Source of the DNA: Planotetraspora kaengkrachanensis
GTDB lineage: Bacteria > Actinomycetota > Actinomycetes > Streptosporangiales > Streptosporangiaceae
Assembly: GCF_016862895.1 (NCBI RefSeq)
Contig: NZ_BONV01000012.1
Location: 79,368-143,367 of the forward strand
Reading direction: 5' to 3'
DNA: 64,000 nucleotides
In this document: in pieces, positions 27,282 to 36,530 of the stretch
Position numbering within the stretch: the stretch's first letter is position 1
How the letters are laid out: each line of letters opens with the position of its first letter
The notes under the pieces: model-generated
Database searches by the model: none
What the model saw: the letters and a program-made list of their open reading frames with translations, nothing else
What the model was told of the DNA's origin: nothing
Program-made: the position numbers and the translations under genes

Positions 27282-29009
27282 CTAGACGACGTTCTCGGCG
27301 GAGACCGGCTGACGCCTCCGGCGAGCTGGAGTAGGCGCAGCGTCGGGCCGAGAAGCTTCACCTGCGACCTCCTCAGCGGAGGGTACAGCTGCCTGACCGC
27401 CTCGCCGCCTCGTACGTGCGGGAACGGTTCGCGGCTCCTCGCCGGACATCCTTGTCACGGTGAGTTGCACGCCGCCTCGGTTGTTTCCGTAGAAACCCCA
27501 TGCGTCGTTGGCGAACGCGTAGAAATACCCGCTCTTCGCCACCCGGCAGCACGTGCCGGAACCGATGGCGATGCGCTCGTGAGCCCTGAACTCACCGTCG
27601 ACGGATATCGCATCGTTGGCCACGACGCCGACAAGCGACATCCACGGCATGTCCTCTTCGCGGCGGGCACCGATGAAATCCGCAACCTTGTTCCCGGTCA
27701 CCATCCGGAACAGGTCCTGGCCTTGACCCAGCAGCGTGCCCACGAGGCGGACCTTCTCGACCAAGGGGTTGAAACGACGCAGACCTGTCGTACCGGCGGG
27801 ACCTGACAGGATGTCGGCGTCCCGCCATTGGCCCTCAGCGGTGAAGCGGTAGTCGCCGGGTTCAAGGTAGAGCCCTGTCTCGTTCCACGACTGGTGGGCG
27901 AACACCTCGATCGTCTTGCTCTGCCCTGGAGCGAGCACCCGGGTGGGGCGGTACGGCCCGCTGGTGATGGGCGGGTTCTCGTAGCGCACGTACACCGAAT
28001 TGTGGAGAAGGCGGCTCGGCGCGTTGGGGTCGATCCGGGGCACAGCACGCGGCCGCGGCTGAATGATGGGCTCCAACATCGGCTTGAGCGCCGAGTCGAC
28101 CAGCGGCTCAAGCACGCCGACCACGCCGCGCTCGTCGTCATGCATGACGTCGAGCGGATTGGGCTCGATCTGGTCCTCCACGGTCGTCATGTGGAAGCCG
28201 ATCTTGACCGCATCGCGCGCTTCGTCGATCATCCACCGCAGTGCGCCGTCGCTCAGCCCCTTCTGAAGGTGGCCGCCGCCAACGTCTTTGTGGCTGCCGG
28301 GGAACCACACCTGCTTGACGTCCTGTCCTGGCGCATACGGCTCAGACCACAGGGCAGGTGTGTACGGGCTGCGGCGCTCATCCATGGCCACGGCGTGGCG
28401 GGCGTACTTGATGTGCGGATTGAGCCGTAGGTCGTGGAAGTTGTGTTGGCGAAGCGGGTCCAGGAGATTGAACCAGCCCATGTAGTCGGGTATGCCGAGC
28501 GCGCCGACGGTGTCCCACACCCCGATGAAATGCACCGGAATATGCTCACGATCTTCCGTGTCCCAGCGGAAGGTGAGCCCGTCACGCCAGTGGGGATCGC
28601 GCTTTCTTTGCCGGTATCCGCGGTTGTACAGATCATTGATCTGAGGCCAGAGCGCGGCCTCGTCCGTTTTCGTAATGTCAATCAGCCCGCACGCGGAGAT
28701 CATTCCGGCGAGACTGCGAGCGGTGTAGGCCCCACGGCTGAAGCCGAACAGCGCGATGCGGTCCCCTGGCTGGTACCGAGCAGTCAGCCAGAGGTAGGCG
28801 TCCATGACATTGCGGGACAGACCAAGCCCTACTCCACCTCCCAGCAGCCTGTTCCGCAGAGTTCCTACCCCAGGCTGGTAGTAAGCCAATTGGGGGATTC
28901 CGTCTTCGCCTCTCTCCGCGAGGGCGTTGTACAGCCGGCGCACATTGGTGACCGACTCGTCCTCTGGCGTGTTCCAGGTGCCGTCGCAACACATGATGAG
29001 ATGACGCAT
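27282..29009 (-). CDS. DUF2235 alpha/beta hydrolase with lectin-like C-terminal domain
   Basis: A 575-residue protein starting at ATG 29009. Residues 1-300 are a DUF2235 hydrolase, the family of Tle1-type phospholipases: LIMCCDGTWNTPED at the start, the nucleophile elbow LFGFSRGAYTARSLAG (G-x-S-x-G), VHFIGVWDTVGALG with a catalytic Asp, and FPGSHKDVGGGH with His. A linker of about 60 residues follows. Residues 340-520 form a beta-rich domain (LEPGDYRFTAEGQW; MSLVGVVAND; SGYFYAFANDAWGFYGNNRGGVQLTV) that resembles the PA-IL (LecA) galactose-binding fold. The last 50 residues are Arg/Pro/Ala-rich. There is no signal peptide and no secretion gene nearby. Enzyme activity and sugar binding are inference from motifs. 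Confidence 0.85.
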   Translation of the reverse strand: MRHLIMCCDGTWNTPEDESVTNVRRLYNALAERGEDGIPQLAYYQPGVGTLRNRLLGGGVGLGLSRNVMDAYLWLTARYQPGDRIALFGFSRGAYTARSLAGMISACGLIDITKTDEAALWPQINDLYNRGYRQRKRDPHWRDGLTFRWDTEDREHIPVHFIGVWDTVGALGIPDYMGWFNLLDPLRQHNFHDLRLNPHIKYARHAVAMDERRSPYTPALWSEPYAPGQDVKQVWFPGSHKDVGGGHLQKGLSDGALRWMIDEARDAVKIGFHMTTVEDQIEPNPLDVMHDDERGVVGVLEPLVDSALKPMLEPIIQPRPRAVPRIDPNAPSRLLHNSVYVRYENPPITSGPYRPTRVLAPGQSKTIEVFAHQSWNETGLYLEPGDYRFTAEGQWRDADILSGPAGTTGLRRFNPLVEKVRLVGTLLGQGQDLFRMVTGNKVADFIGARREEDMPWMSLVGVVANDAISVDGEFRAHERIAIGSGTCCRVAKSGYFYAFANDAWGFYGNNRGGVQLTVTRMSGEEPRTVPARTRRRGGQAAVPSAEEVAGEASRPDAAPTPARRRRQPVSAENVV

Positions 29010-29403
29010 TAATCCCCCAGCATTCCCCCGAGAAGCCTCCTGAAGGCTGCCATCCCATGGTTCCCGAGTGAGGCCACACAGAAAACGCCCACGGAAATCA
29101 ACGCCGGCGTTTCATCTGATCACAGCGGCGCGGCGTTGACCGGACCGGAGCACGCTGATCACACTTTCGTCACCCATGTACTGCGGCGATCAGAGCGCTG
29201 TCACCGGCGGTCGGCGCGGGCCTGGTTATCACTGGTGCGCGCCCGTCATGACATTTCGCATCACTTGCCGGGATGCTGGGCACGGGCGATGAGTTTTGTC
29301 GGTGGCGCCGGTCAGTCTTTGCATGACCACACCTACTTGTGAGACCCAAGGCTGGGACGCCGGCCATGACCACGTCATGCCCGGCAACCCCGATGGAGGT
29401 GCC
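29010..29403. other. Divergent promoter region between DUF2235 and MFS genes
   Basis: About 390 bases between two divergent starts, with no supported gene. It must hold the promoters for both genes. I see no clear palindromic operator and no regulator gene adjacent to the exporter. Confidence 0.4.
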
Positions 29404-30915
29404 GTGTCCATGCCACAGCTTGACTCACCTGCCAAATCCGCGACGGCCGTTTCAGGGCGCACCCCGGACGTGATCAGGCTGCTGGTGCTCGCCACGTTCG
29501 TGGTCATCCTGAACGAGACGATCATGATCAATGCGATCCCGCGGCTGATGGGCGCTCTGCACATCACCGAGCAGACCGCGCAGTGGCTCTCGACCGCTTT
29601 CATGCTGACCATGGCCGCTGTCATCCCGATCACCGGGTGGTTCCTGCAGCGGGTGTCCACCCGTCACGCGTACGCCACTGCGATGGGCTTGTTCATGCTC
29701 GGCACGGCGTTGGCCGCCGTCGCGCCGTCGTTCGCGGTGCTGCTGGGCGCCCGCATCATCCAGGCATCCGGGACGGCCGTGATGATGCCGCTGCTGATGA
29801 CCACATTGATGCAGGTGGTGCCGGAGGCAGACCGGGGCCGCGTGATGGGTAACGTCACCCTGGCCATCTCGGTCGCGCCCGCAATGGGCCCGGCGGTCTC
29901 GGGGATGATCCTCCAATTCGGGTCCTGGCGGCTGCTGTTCGCCGTGGTGCTCCCCATCGCCGCGGTGATCACATGGCGCGGCCTGAAGCAGCTGAAGAAC
30001 GTCGGAGAGCCCCAGTTCAGTGCGATCGACTGGTTGAGCGTGGCGACCGCCGCCGCCGGCTTCGGCGGCCTGGTCTACGGGCTCAGCCGGTTCCAGAGCG
30101 GTGACGTCAGCGTTGCCGCCGCGATCGTGGCGGCCGGCCTGGTCTCCATCGCTGTCTTCGTCGTCCGCCAGCTTTCGCTGCAGAGGCGCGGCGTGCCGCT
30201 GATGGACCTGCGTACCCTGCGTCACCGCACCTACACGGTCGCGCTGATTCTGATGTCGGTGGCCTTCATGGCGATGCTCGGTTCGATGATTTTGCTGCCG
30301 CTGTACCTGCAGAACGTCCGCGAGCTCAGCCCCCTGGAGACTGGACTACTCGTGATGCCGGGCGGCCTCGCGATGGGGCTGCTCGGTCCGACCGTCGGTC
30401 GCCTGTTCGACCGGTTCGGCGGCCGGGTTCTGGTCATTCCCGGCGCGATCGGAATCACGCTCGCGCTCGCCGGCTTCACACAGGTCACGATGACCATGCC
30501 GTTCTGGCTACTCCTCGGTCTGCACGCGCTGCTGATGGTGAGTCTGGCCGCGACCTTTACCCCGGTATTCACTCTCGGGCTCGGAGCGGTTCCCCCGCAG
30601 CTCTACTCCCACGGCAGCTCCATCCTGAGCACGCTGCAGCAAGTCGCCGCGGCCTTCGGCACCGCGCTCGTGATCACCGTGATGAGCGCGCGAGCCGATG
30701 TCCTGAGATCCGCGGGAGCCGCAGAGGTGCTCGCCAACCTCGACGGCATGCGACTGGCCTTCATCATCGGCGCGGTGCTGTCCTTGGGTGTGGTCGTCAC
30801 CGCCCTGCTCCTACCGGCCCGAGCGGACAGCCCGGCGAGCTCGAAGAACCCGGACGATGAAACCGGGGTGACGGTGGTGGAGGGAGATGCTTCCGCGATT
30901 CGGCGGGCTGGTTGA
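29404..30915 (+). CDS. MFS transporter of the DHA2 (EmrB/QacA) family
   Basis: About 503 residues from GTG 29404; ATG 29410 is an equally possible start (GGAGG at 29395-29399). It is a polytopic proton-coupled exporter with about 14 membrane helices. Motif C is visible as LAISVAPAMGPAVSG in helix 5, motif A as GWFLQRVSTRHA and GRLFDRFGGR, and the acidic residue of the first helix region as VVILNETIMINAIP (D/E in helix 1 is a family trait). Drugs or metabolites are the usual substrates. The C-terminal tail is soluble and Asp/Glu-rich. No regulator is adjacent. Confidence 0.9.
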   Translation: MSMPQLDSPAKSATAVSGRTPDVIRLLVLATFVVILNETIMINAIPRLMGALHITEQTAQWLSTAFMLTMAAVIPITGWFLQRVSTRHAYATAMGLFMLGTALAAVAPSFAVLLGARIIQASGTAVMMPLLMTTLMQVVPEADRGRVMGNVTLAISVAPAMGPAVSGMILQFGSWRLLFAVVLPIAAVITWRGLKQLKNVGEPQFSAIDWLSVATAAAGFGGLVYGLSRFQSGDVSVAAAIVAAGLVSIAVFVVRQLSLQRRGVPLMDLRTLRHRTYTVALILMSVAFMAMLGSMILLPLYLQNVRELSPLETGLLVMPGGLAMGLLGPTVGRLFDRFGGRVLVIPGAIGITLALAGFTQVTMTMPFWLLLGLHALLMVSLAATFTPVFTLGLGAVPPQLYSHGSSILSTLQQVAAAFGTALVITVMSARADVLRSAGAAEVLANLDGMRLAFIIGAVLSLGVVVTALLLPARADSPASSKNPDDETGVTVVEGDASAIRRAG

Positions 30916-31259
30916 TCACCGAGCGACAACACTGGCAGAACAGTAGTCCGCTCGGACGTAACACCGCCCTCCTACAGCGGTTGTGACCGGTAGCGCCCCC
31001 GCTGCGGAACCTGCCTGCTTGGTGCTGATCACGCCCGTCATTCGCGCCATCCCGGGCACCCCAACACTCCATTAGCCCGTCACTCCGGGCGTGCACGCAT
31101 TCACTCGTTCAGCCCAACGAACCGTCTGGGCTGCGCCAATGGGCGTATCCGCAAGGTGAGGACATGGGCAAACCCCTGGCGGAGTAGCGGTGCGAGCGCC
31201 TGATCCTTCCCGAACCTGGAAAGAAACCGGGAGCTGAGGCGAGGGAGGGGTGGCTTGGG
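30916..31259. other. Intergenic region upstream of P450 cassette 1
   Basis: About 340 bases between two rightward transcripts, with no supported gene. It should contain the promoter of the ferredoxin-reductase-P450 operon. The right end is purine-rich (GGGAGGGG) and supplies the ribosome binding site of the ferredoxin. Confidence 0.4.
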
Positions 31260-31469
31260 ATGCAGATCGTCGTAGATCTCACTCGCTGCCAAGGCTATGC
31301 GCAGTGCGTGTTCCTCGCGCCGGAGGTGTTCGAGCTGCACGGGGAGGAGGCGTTGCTATACAACCCGGCCGTCCCCGATGACCAGCTCGACCGCGTCCGC
31401 CAGGCCGCGACGGCGTGCCCGGTCCAAGCCATCCTCCTGGGTAAGGAGGTGAGCGCCGGTGCCCGATGA
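31260..31469 (+). CDS. [3Fe-4S]-type ferredoxin of P450 cassette 1
   Basis: A 69-residue ferredoxin of the short P450-partner kind. The ligand pattern is C10-QGYAQ-C16 with Tyr at position 13 where a fourth Cys of a [4Fe-4S] cluster would stand, and C53 in TACP, consistent with a [3Fe-4S] cluster (C-x2-Y-x2-C ... CP). It would pass electrons from the reductase encoded next to the P450. The reductase start overlaps its end by 11 bases. The paralogue at 53363 has the same domain fused to its reductase. Confidence 0.92.
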   Translation: MQIVVDLTRCQGYAQCVFLAPEVFELHGEEALLYNPAVPDDQLDRVRQAATACPVQAILLGKEVSAGAR

Positions 31470-32829
31470 TCTTCGGGAGGGCCGCATCGTCATCGTCGGC
31501 GCGTCGCTGGCCGGGCTGCGGGCCGCCGAGACGCTGCGGGAGGAAGGCTTCACCGGTTCACTGACCGTGATCGGAGATGAGCCCCATCCGCCCTACGACC
31601 GCCCGCCGCTGTCCAAACAGGTGCTGCTCGGGAGGATGGCGGCGGACTCGGCCGCACTGCCGATGCGCCGTGACCCCGACGCGGAGTGGCGCCTCGGGGT
31701 GCGCGCCACCGGGCTGGACCCGGTTGGGAAGCAGGTGCTGCTGGCCGACGGCGAGTCGGTGACCTACGACCGGCTGCTGATCGCCACCGGGACCCGGGCG
31801 CGACCCTGGCCCAACGCCGACGAGGCCGCCCTCGACGGAGTGTTCACCCTGCGCACCCGCGACGACGCCGGGCGCCTGACCAAGCGGCTGGCTGCCGGGC
31901 CGCGCCGGGTGCTGGTGATCGGTGGGGGCTTCACCGGCTCCGAGATCGCTTCGGCCTGCCGGGAGCGGGGCATCGAGGTCACACTCGCCGAACGCGGCCC
32001 CGGACCGCTGGTGGGCGCGCTCGGCGGCACGCTCTCGATGCTGGCGGCCGGTCTGCAGCGGGCACACGGCGTGGACCTACGCTGCGGAGTGACGGTCACC
32101 GCGCTGCGTGGGAATGGCCGGTTCACCGGTGCGGACCTGTCCGACGGCAGCCGCATCGACGCGGACGTGTGCGTCGTCGCCATGGGGGCGGTCCGCAATA
32201 CCGAGTGGCTGGCGGAAGCAGGGCTGGCCGCGGGCCCGCGCGGGGTCGCCTGCGACGCAGGGTGCCGGGCTTTCAACATGTACGGGATCGTCACCGACGA
32301 CGTCTTCGTGGCGGGCGATGCCGCCCGCTTCCCGCACCCGTTGTTCGAGTACCAGATGCTCTCCTTGGAGCACTGGGGCAACGCGGTCACGCAGGCCGAG
32401 GTCGCGGCGCACAACATGGTCAGTCCGGAGCCGGCGCGGCGCCCGCACCTCGCGGTCCCGGTCTTCTGGTCGAGCCAGTTCGGGCTCAACATCAAGTCCG
32501 TGGGCGTCCCCACATTCTCCGACCAGGTAGTCATCGCCCAAGGCTCGCTCGACGAACGCCGGCTGGTTGCGGTCTACGGCTACCGGGGCCGCATCACCGC
32601 CGCGGTCACCGTGGACATGGCCAAGTGGCTCGAGTACTACCAGGGCCTGATCGAGACCGCCGCTCCTTTCCCGCCTGGGCCCGGCGCGGCCGACGGTCGC
32701 CCGCTGGTCGCCGCGTTCCCGGTCCCCTCCAACGTGCCGGACCCCAAGGGGCTCTTCCACGGTCCCACCGTCGCGCTCACCGGTCACCTGCCCGACCGCC
32801 GGCTGACCGTGGTACGGCCCGCCGACTGA
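31459..32829 (+). CDS. Ferredoxin reductase (FAD/NAD) of P450 cassette 1
   Basis: A 456-residue flavoprotein starting at GTG 31459 behind GGAGGTGAGCGCC. The FAD-binding fold is RIVIVGASLAGLRAAETL; YDRPPLSK is the second conserved FAD segment; VLVIGGGFTGSEIAS binds NAD(P)H; VFVAGDAARFPHP is the C-terminal FAD contact. This is the oxygenase-coupled NADH-ferredoxin reductase type. A C-terminal extension of about 60 residues follows the usual end. Close similarity to the reductase half of the fused protein at 53363 shows the two cassettes are paralogous. Confidence 0.92.
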   Translation: MPDDLREGRIVIVGASLAGLRAAETLREEGFTGSLTVIGDEPHPPYDRPPLSKQVLLGRMAADSAALPMRRDPDAEWRLGVRATGLDPVGKQVLLADGESVTYDRLLIATGTRARPWPNADEAALDGVFTLRTRDDAGRLTKRLAAGPRRVLVIGGGFTGSEIASACRERGIEVTLAERGPGPLVGALGGTLSMLAAGLQRAHGVDLRCGVTVTALRGNGRFTGADLSDGSRIDADVCVVAMGAVRNTEWLAEAGLAAGPRGVACDAGCRAFNMYGIVTDDVFVAGDAARFPHPLFEYQMLSLEHWGNAVTQAEVAAHNMVSPEPARRPHLAVPVFWSSQFGLNIKSVGVPTFSDQVVIAQGSLDERRLVAVYGYRGRITAAVTVDMAKWLEYYQGLIETAAPFPPGPGAADGRPLVAAFPVPSNVPDPKGLFHGPTVALTGHLPDRRLTVVRPAD

Positions 32830-32865
32830 CCCCTTGTGTCTCTTCCCAGCTACGAGGAGCCCTGC

Positions 32866-34068
32866 ATGGCCATCGACACTCTGCTGGAACGGGTCAATGA
32901 CTACGCCAACCGGCCCGACCCCTACCCGCTGTACGCGGAACTCCGCGAGGCGGGGGTGGCGCGGCAGACGGACGGAAGCTACCTGATCGGCACGTACCAC
33001 GACATCATGGCCCTGCTGCACGACCCGCGCATCAGCGCGGACCGCCGCAACCTCGCTGCCCCGTACCGCGGCCTGCCCCAGGAAGAGGAGCAAATCTCCC
33101 TCATCATTCTCGATGACCCCGAGCACCACCGGCTGCGCGGCCTGGCCATGCGGCCGTTCGGGCCGCCGCACAGCCCAGGCCGTCTGGACGCGATGCGTGG
33201 CGAGATCGCCCAGCTCGCCGAGGAACTGATCGAGGCGTTCGACGGCCGCGCCCGGGTCGACATCGTCGATGACTTCGCCTATCCGCTGCCCGTCTCCGTC
33301 ATCTGTCGACTGCTCGGCGTACCGCGCGAGGACGAGCCCGTCTTCCGCGAGTGGTCCGCCACGATCATCGATTCCGCCGACATCAAGCCCGGCGAGGATC
33401 CCACCGAGCGCCAGCGAGTCGGCGGCCGGGCACGGGTGGAGATGGGCCGGTACCTCGTTGACCTCGCCGAGCAACGCCGCGGCCACCCCCGTGACGACAT
33501 GCTCTCCGCGTTCGTCAACGAGCCGGACCCGGCCGGACTGCTCACCCGGGAGGAGCTGGCGGCCACCGCCGTACTACTGCTCGTCGCCGGACACGAGACC
33601 ACGGTCAACCTGATCACCAACGGGGTGCTCACGCTCCTGCGCCATCCCGACCAACTGGACCGGCTGCGCCGTGAACCCGAACTGCTACCCAACGCGGTTG
33701 AGGAACTACTGCGCTACGAGCCCCCGGTCCACATGCGACAGCGCACTCCTCTCGCCAACATCGACGTCGCGGGCACCACAGTCCCCAAGGGCGTGCCCCT
33801 GGTGCTCATGCTGGCTTCAGGCAACCGTGACCCCAACCGGTTCCGCGACCCCGAGCGCTTCGACCCCACCCGGCCAGACAACCAGCACCTCGGCTTCGGC
33901 AGCGGAATCCACCTCTGCTACGGCGGACCGCTCGCCCGTATCGAAGCCCAGATCGCGCTCGCCGCGCTGATCCCCCGCCTTGGCACCACGACCCTGGTGC
34001 AGGATCCGCCCCCCTACCGGCGCAGCGCAATGCTGCGCGGACCCCGCCACCTCCCCATCGAGCTCTGA
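32866..34068 (+). CDS. Cytochrome P450 (cassette 1)
   Basis: A 400-residue class I bacterial P450 from ATG 32866 (GAGGAG upstream). Motifs: I-helix AGHETTVNL, K-helix ExxR in EELLRYEPPV, and the haem-binding loop FGSGIHLCYGGPLAR with Cys351 as the thiolate ligand. DPYPLYAELR at the start and TVPKGVPLVLMLASGNRDP are typical. Substrate unknown; the family neighbours many macrolide and terpene hydroxylases. It is the third gene of a complete operon with its own ferredoxin and reductase. A GMC oxidoreductase gene converges from the right and could act on the same compound, but this is inference. Confidence 0.93.
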   Translation: MAIDTLLERVNDYANRPDPYPLYAELREAGVARQTDGSYLIGTYHDIMALLHDPRISADRRNLAAPYRGLPQEEEQISLIILDDPEHHRLRGLAMRPFGPPHSPGRLDAMRGEIAQLAEELIEAFDGRARVDIVDDFAYPLPVSVICRLLGVPREDEPVFREWSATIIDSADIKPGEDPTERQRVGGRARVEMGRYLVDLAEQRRGHPRDDMLSAFVNEPDPAGLLTREELAATAVLLLVAGHETTVNLITNGVLTLLRHPDQLDRLRREPELLPNAVEELLRYEPPVHMRQRTPLANIDVAGTTVPKGVPLVLMLASGNRDPNRFRDPERFDPTRPDNQHLGFGSGIHLCYGGPLARIEAQIALAALIPRLGTTTLVQDPPPYRRSAMLRGPRHLPIEL

Positions 34069-34231
34069 CCGCTCATACGTGGGCGGTACCGCAGAGCAGG
34101 CTCGATGTCGTCGAACGCCTCCGCGCGCCATCGAGGTGTAACTCGGCGTCGAAGGCGGTCCAGACTCACGAGCCCGTTCGACGAAACGCGCGGATCATCT
34201 TCAGGTCCTGGGATGCGGCGGCCCACGAAAC

Positions 34232-35842
34232 TCAGGGCTGGAGCATGAGGGACGCGCAGTGTTCGGCGATCATCATCGCGGGGGCGTTGGTGTTGCCTCC
34301 CGTGATGGACGGCATGATCGAGGCGTCGGCGACACGCAGGCCCTCGATGCCGCGCACCCGAAGTTCCGGATCGACCACCGCCCGCTCGTCGACGCCCATC
34401 CGGCACGTGCCGACCGGGTGGTACACCGTCGTGGCGCGGTTCGGCACCTCGGCGGCCAGGGCGGCCCGGTCCGGGTAGGCGGGGCCGGGGGCGAGCTCGC
34501 CGGTCACGTCGGCAGAGATGATCTTATTGGCCATCACGTCGCGGACGAGATCCATCCCGTCCAGGAGCAGTCTGCGGTCGTCCGGCTCGGCGAGGTAGGC
34601 GGGGTCGATGACCGGCGCGGCCGTGGGGTCGGCGGAGGAGAGCCGGAGGGTGCCCCGGCTCTTGGGGTAGATCAGTGTGGCCAGGAGGGTGAGGGACGGG
34701 CGCGGGTCGACCTTGTGCCGGATGGGCGCGTCCTGGTTGGGGCCGGGGTATCCCCATGGAAGCGCGTGGATCTGGATGTCGGGGACATCGCCGGAGGCCA
34801 TGGAGCTGCGGACGAAGCCGACGGCCTCGAAGACGCTGCGGCTTACCCAGGTGGTGCCGCCGCGCAGCGTCTCCTTGATCAGCCCTGCGGCGAAGTACCG
34901 CGCGGTGCCGCTGTTGCGGGCCGACTTCATGAGATACGTCATCGGGACGAACATGTGGTCGTGCAGGTTGTCCCCGACCGGCAGGTCGGCGACGACCTCG
35001 ATGCCGTGCTCGCGCAGGTGCGCGGCGGGGCCGACGCCTGAGAGCATGAGGAGTTGCGCCGAGCCGAACGTGCCGGCCGCGAGTATCACCTCCCGGGTGG
35101 CCCGGATCGTCCGGTGCCCCTCCTTGGTGATCACGTCCACCCCGGTGGCCCGGCCGTCCCTGAGCACGACGCGAGTCACCAGGCAGCCTGTCTCGATCTT
35201 GAGGTTCGGCAGGCCGTGGCCGTCCAGGTACCCGACCGACGAGCTGTAACGCAGCCCGCGGTGGGCGCTTTGCTGGAAGAGCGAGGCGCCTTCCTGGTAC
35301 TCGCCGTTGTAGTCGTCGTTCTTCGTGACGCCCGCGGTGTCGGCGAGGGCCTCGATGAAGGCCTGCGCGGCCGGGGTGATGTCCTTGGCGCGGGTCACCT
35401 GGATCGGGCCGCCGGATCCGCGTAGGTCGGTACCGCCGTCCTCCCAGTTCTCCATCCGCTTGAAGCTCGGCAGGACGTCGGCGTAACTCCAGCCCTGGCA
35501 GCCCTCGGCCGCCCAGTCGTCGTAGTTCCGGCGGTGGCCGCGTACGAACACCATCCCGTTGATCGACCCCGAGCCGCCGAGCACCCGCCCACGGGTCTGC
35601 GGGATTCTGCGGTCCAGCGCGGCGGCCTGCGGGCTGCTGTAGTAGCCCCAGTCCAGCCGCTTCTTCAGCTCGGGGATGTTGTGGAACACGGCGATCAGCC
35701 CGGGTTTGCGCACCAGCCTCGACCGGTCGGATCCGCCTGCTTCCAGCAGAATGACCCGGGCCCCGGTGTCGGCGAGCCGTCTGGCCAGCACACATCCGGC
35801 ACTCCCGGCCCCAACGATGACATAGTCGGCGGACTCATCCAT
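34232..35842 (-). CDS. GMC-family oxidoreductase (choline-dehydrogenase-like)
   Basis: A 536-residue flavoprotein from ATG 35842 (GCGAGGGCCAC upstream). FAD binding: YVIVGAGSAGCVLARRL and LEAGGSD; the GMC signature GRVLGGSGSINGMVF; second signature GTFGSAQLLMLSGVG; catalytic His in VYHPVGTCRMG; C-terminal NTNAPAMMIAEH. The enzyme oxidises an alcohol to an aldehyde or acid, with oxygen or a carrier as acceptor. The substrate is not evident; no choline or betaine gene is near. It is convergent with the P450 gene with about 160 bases between stops. The frame extends to 35905 without a better start. Confidence 0.9.
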   Translation of the reverse strand: MDESADYVIVGAGSAGCVLARRLADTGARVILLEAGGSDRSRLVRKPGLIAVFHNIPELKKRLDWGYYSSPQAAALDRRIPQTRGRVLGGSGSINGMVFVRGHRRNYDDWAAEGCQGWSYADVLPSFKRMENWEDGGTDLRGSGGPIQVTRAKDITPAAQAFIEALADTAGVTKNDDYNGEYQEGASLFQQSAHRGLRYSSSVGYLDGHGLPNLKIETGCLVTRVVLRDGRATGVDVITKEGHRTIRATREVILAAGTFGSAQLLMLSGVGPAAHLREHGIEVVADLPVGDNLHDHMFVPMTYLMKSARNSGTARYFAAGLIKETLRGGTTWVSRSVFEAVGFVRSSMASGDVPDIQIHALPWGYPGPNQDAPIRHKVDPRPSLTLLATLIYPKSRGTLRLSSADPTAAPVIDPAYLAEPDDRRLLLDGMDLVRDVMANKIISADVTGELAPGPAYPDRAALAAEVPNRATTVYHPVGTCRMGVDERAVVDPELRVRGIEGLRVADASIMPSITGGNTNAPAMMIAEHCASLMLQP

Positions 35843-36530
35843 GTGGCCCTCGCAAGCGACGATGAACGACCACGACACCGCAGTCTGAGCGAATGTTCTC
35901 CACATGCCAAACGCTTGGTCAAGATGCTGATCGTTATTGGAACGGGCGGGGCCACAGAAAGACCCATATCTGCCACGACCAGTTCGACCTGCACCGCTCG
36001 AGGATTAGCTGATAACCCCGTGTTACGGGCCACCGAAACCAAGCGATGTGCGTGTCACTTCGACGATTCTCCCGACGACGGTCTGAACGGTTCCTGTGCG
36101 GGATGCTCGAGATGAAAGCCGATGTAAAGACAGTCAGATTGACAGTCTGCCCAGCTCTCCACCATGGCGTTGAATTGCTGGAACTCATCCCGAGACGTCT
36201 GGAACGAGCTATGGGGCCGTCTCGGCGGGTGCGGGACATGCGCGGGATGTTCATACGAACGACGAGGACTGCGCAGAGTGCTTTGCAAATCATTACTAGT
36301 AAGCAAGCAGTATCACCCGCGCCCTCCTAAAGCAGTGCCGCAGGCGTATCCGACCGCCTACGGCTTAACCAGGAGAGGTGGATTCAGGAGAAGCGGCCCG
36401 CGACGGGGTCGACGGGACAGCGGCTTGTCGGCCGCTGTTGAGGCTCTGACCAGCATCCGGCTCATGCCGCGGAGGGATCAATCCGGTCCTGCCTCGATCC
36501 TTGCGCGGCGGTGTGGCCGTCGTCGGCGGG
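35843..36530. other. Gene-free stretch between GMC oxidoreductase and DUF6933 genes
   Basis: About 690 bases with no supported gene. It contains the GMC promoter on the right-to-left strand and a 25-base segment resembling the tRNA-Arg remnant (36320-36344). Part of it is AT-richer than average (36280-36310). It looks like an old recombination site. Confidence 0.4.
36320..36344 (+). other. Degenerate second copy of the tRNA-Arg (CCU) 3' remnant
   Basis: The 25 bases starting CGCCCTCCTAAAGCA align with the anticodon-loop to variable-loop part of the remnant at 8665-8707 with about two substitutions and one gap, in the same orientation. The T-arm and acceptor strand that follow in the first copy are lost here. 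The alignment is by eye; chance similarity cannot be fully excluded. Confidence 0.4.
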
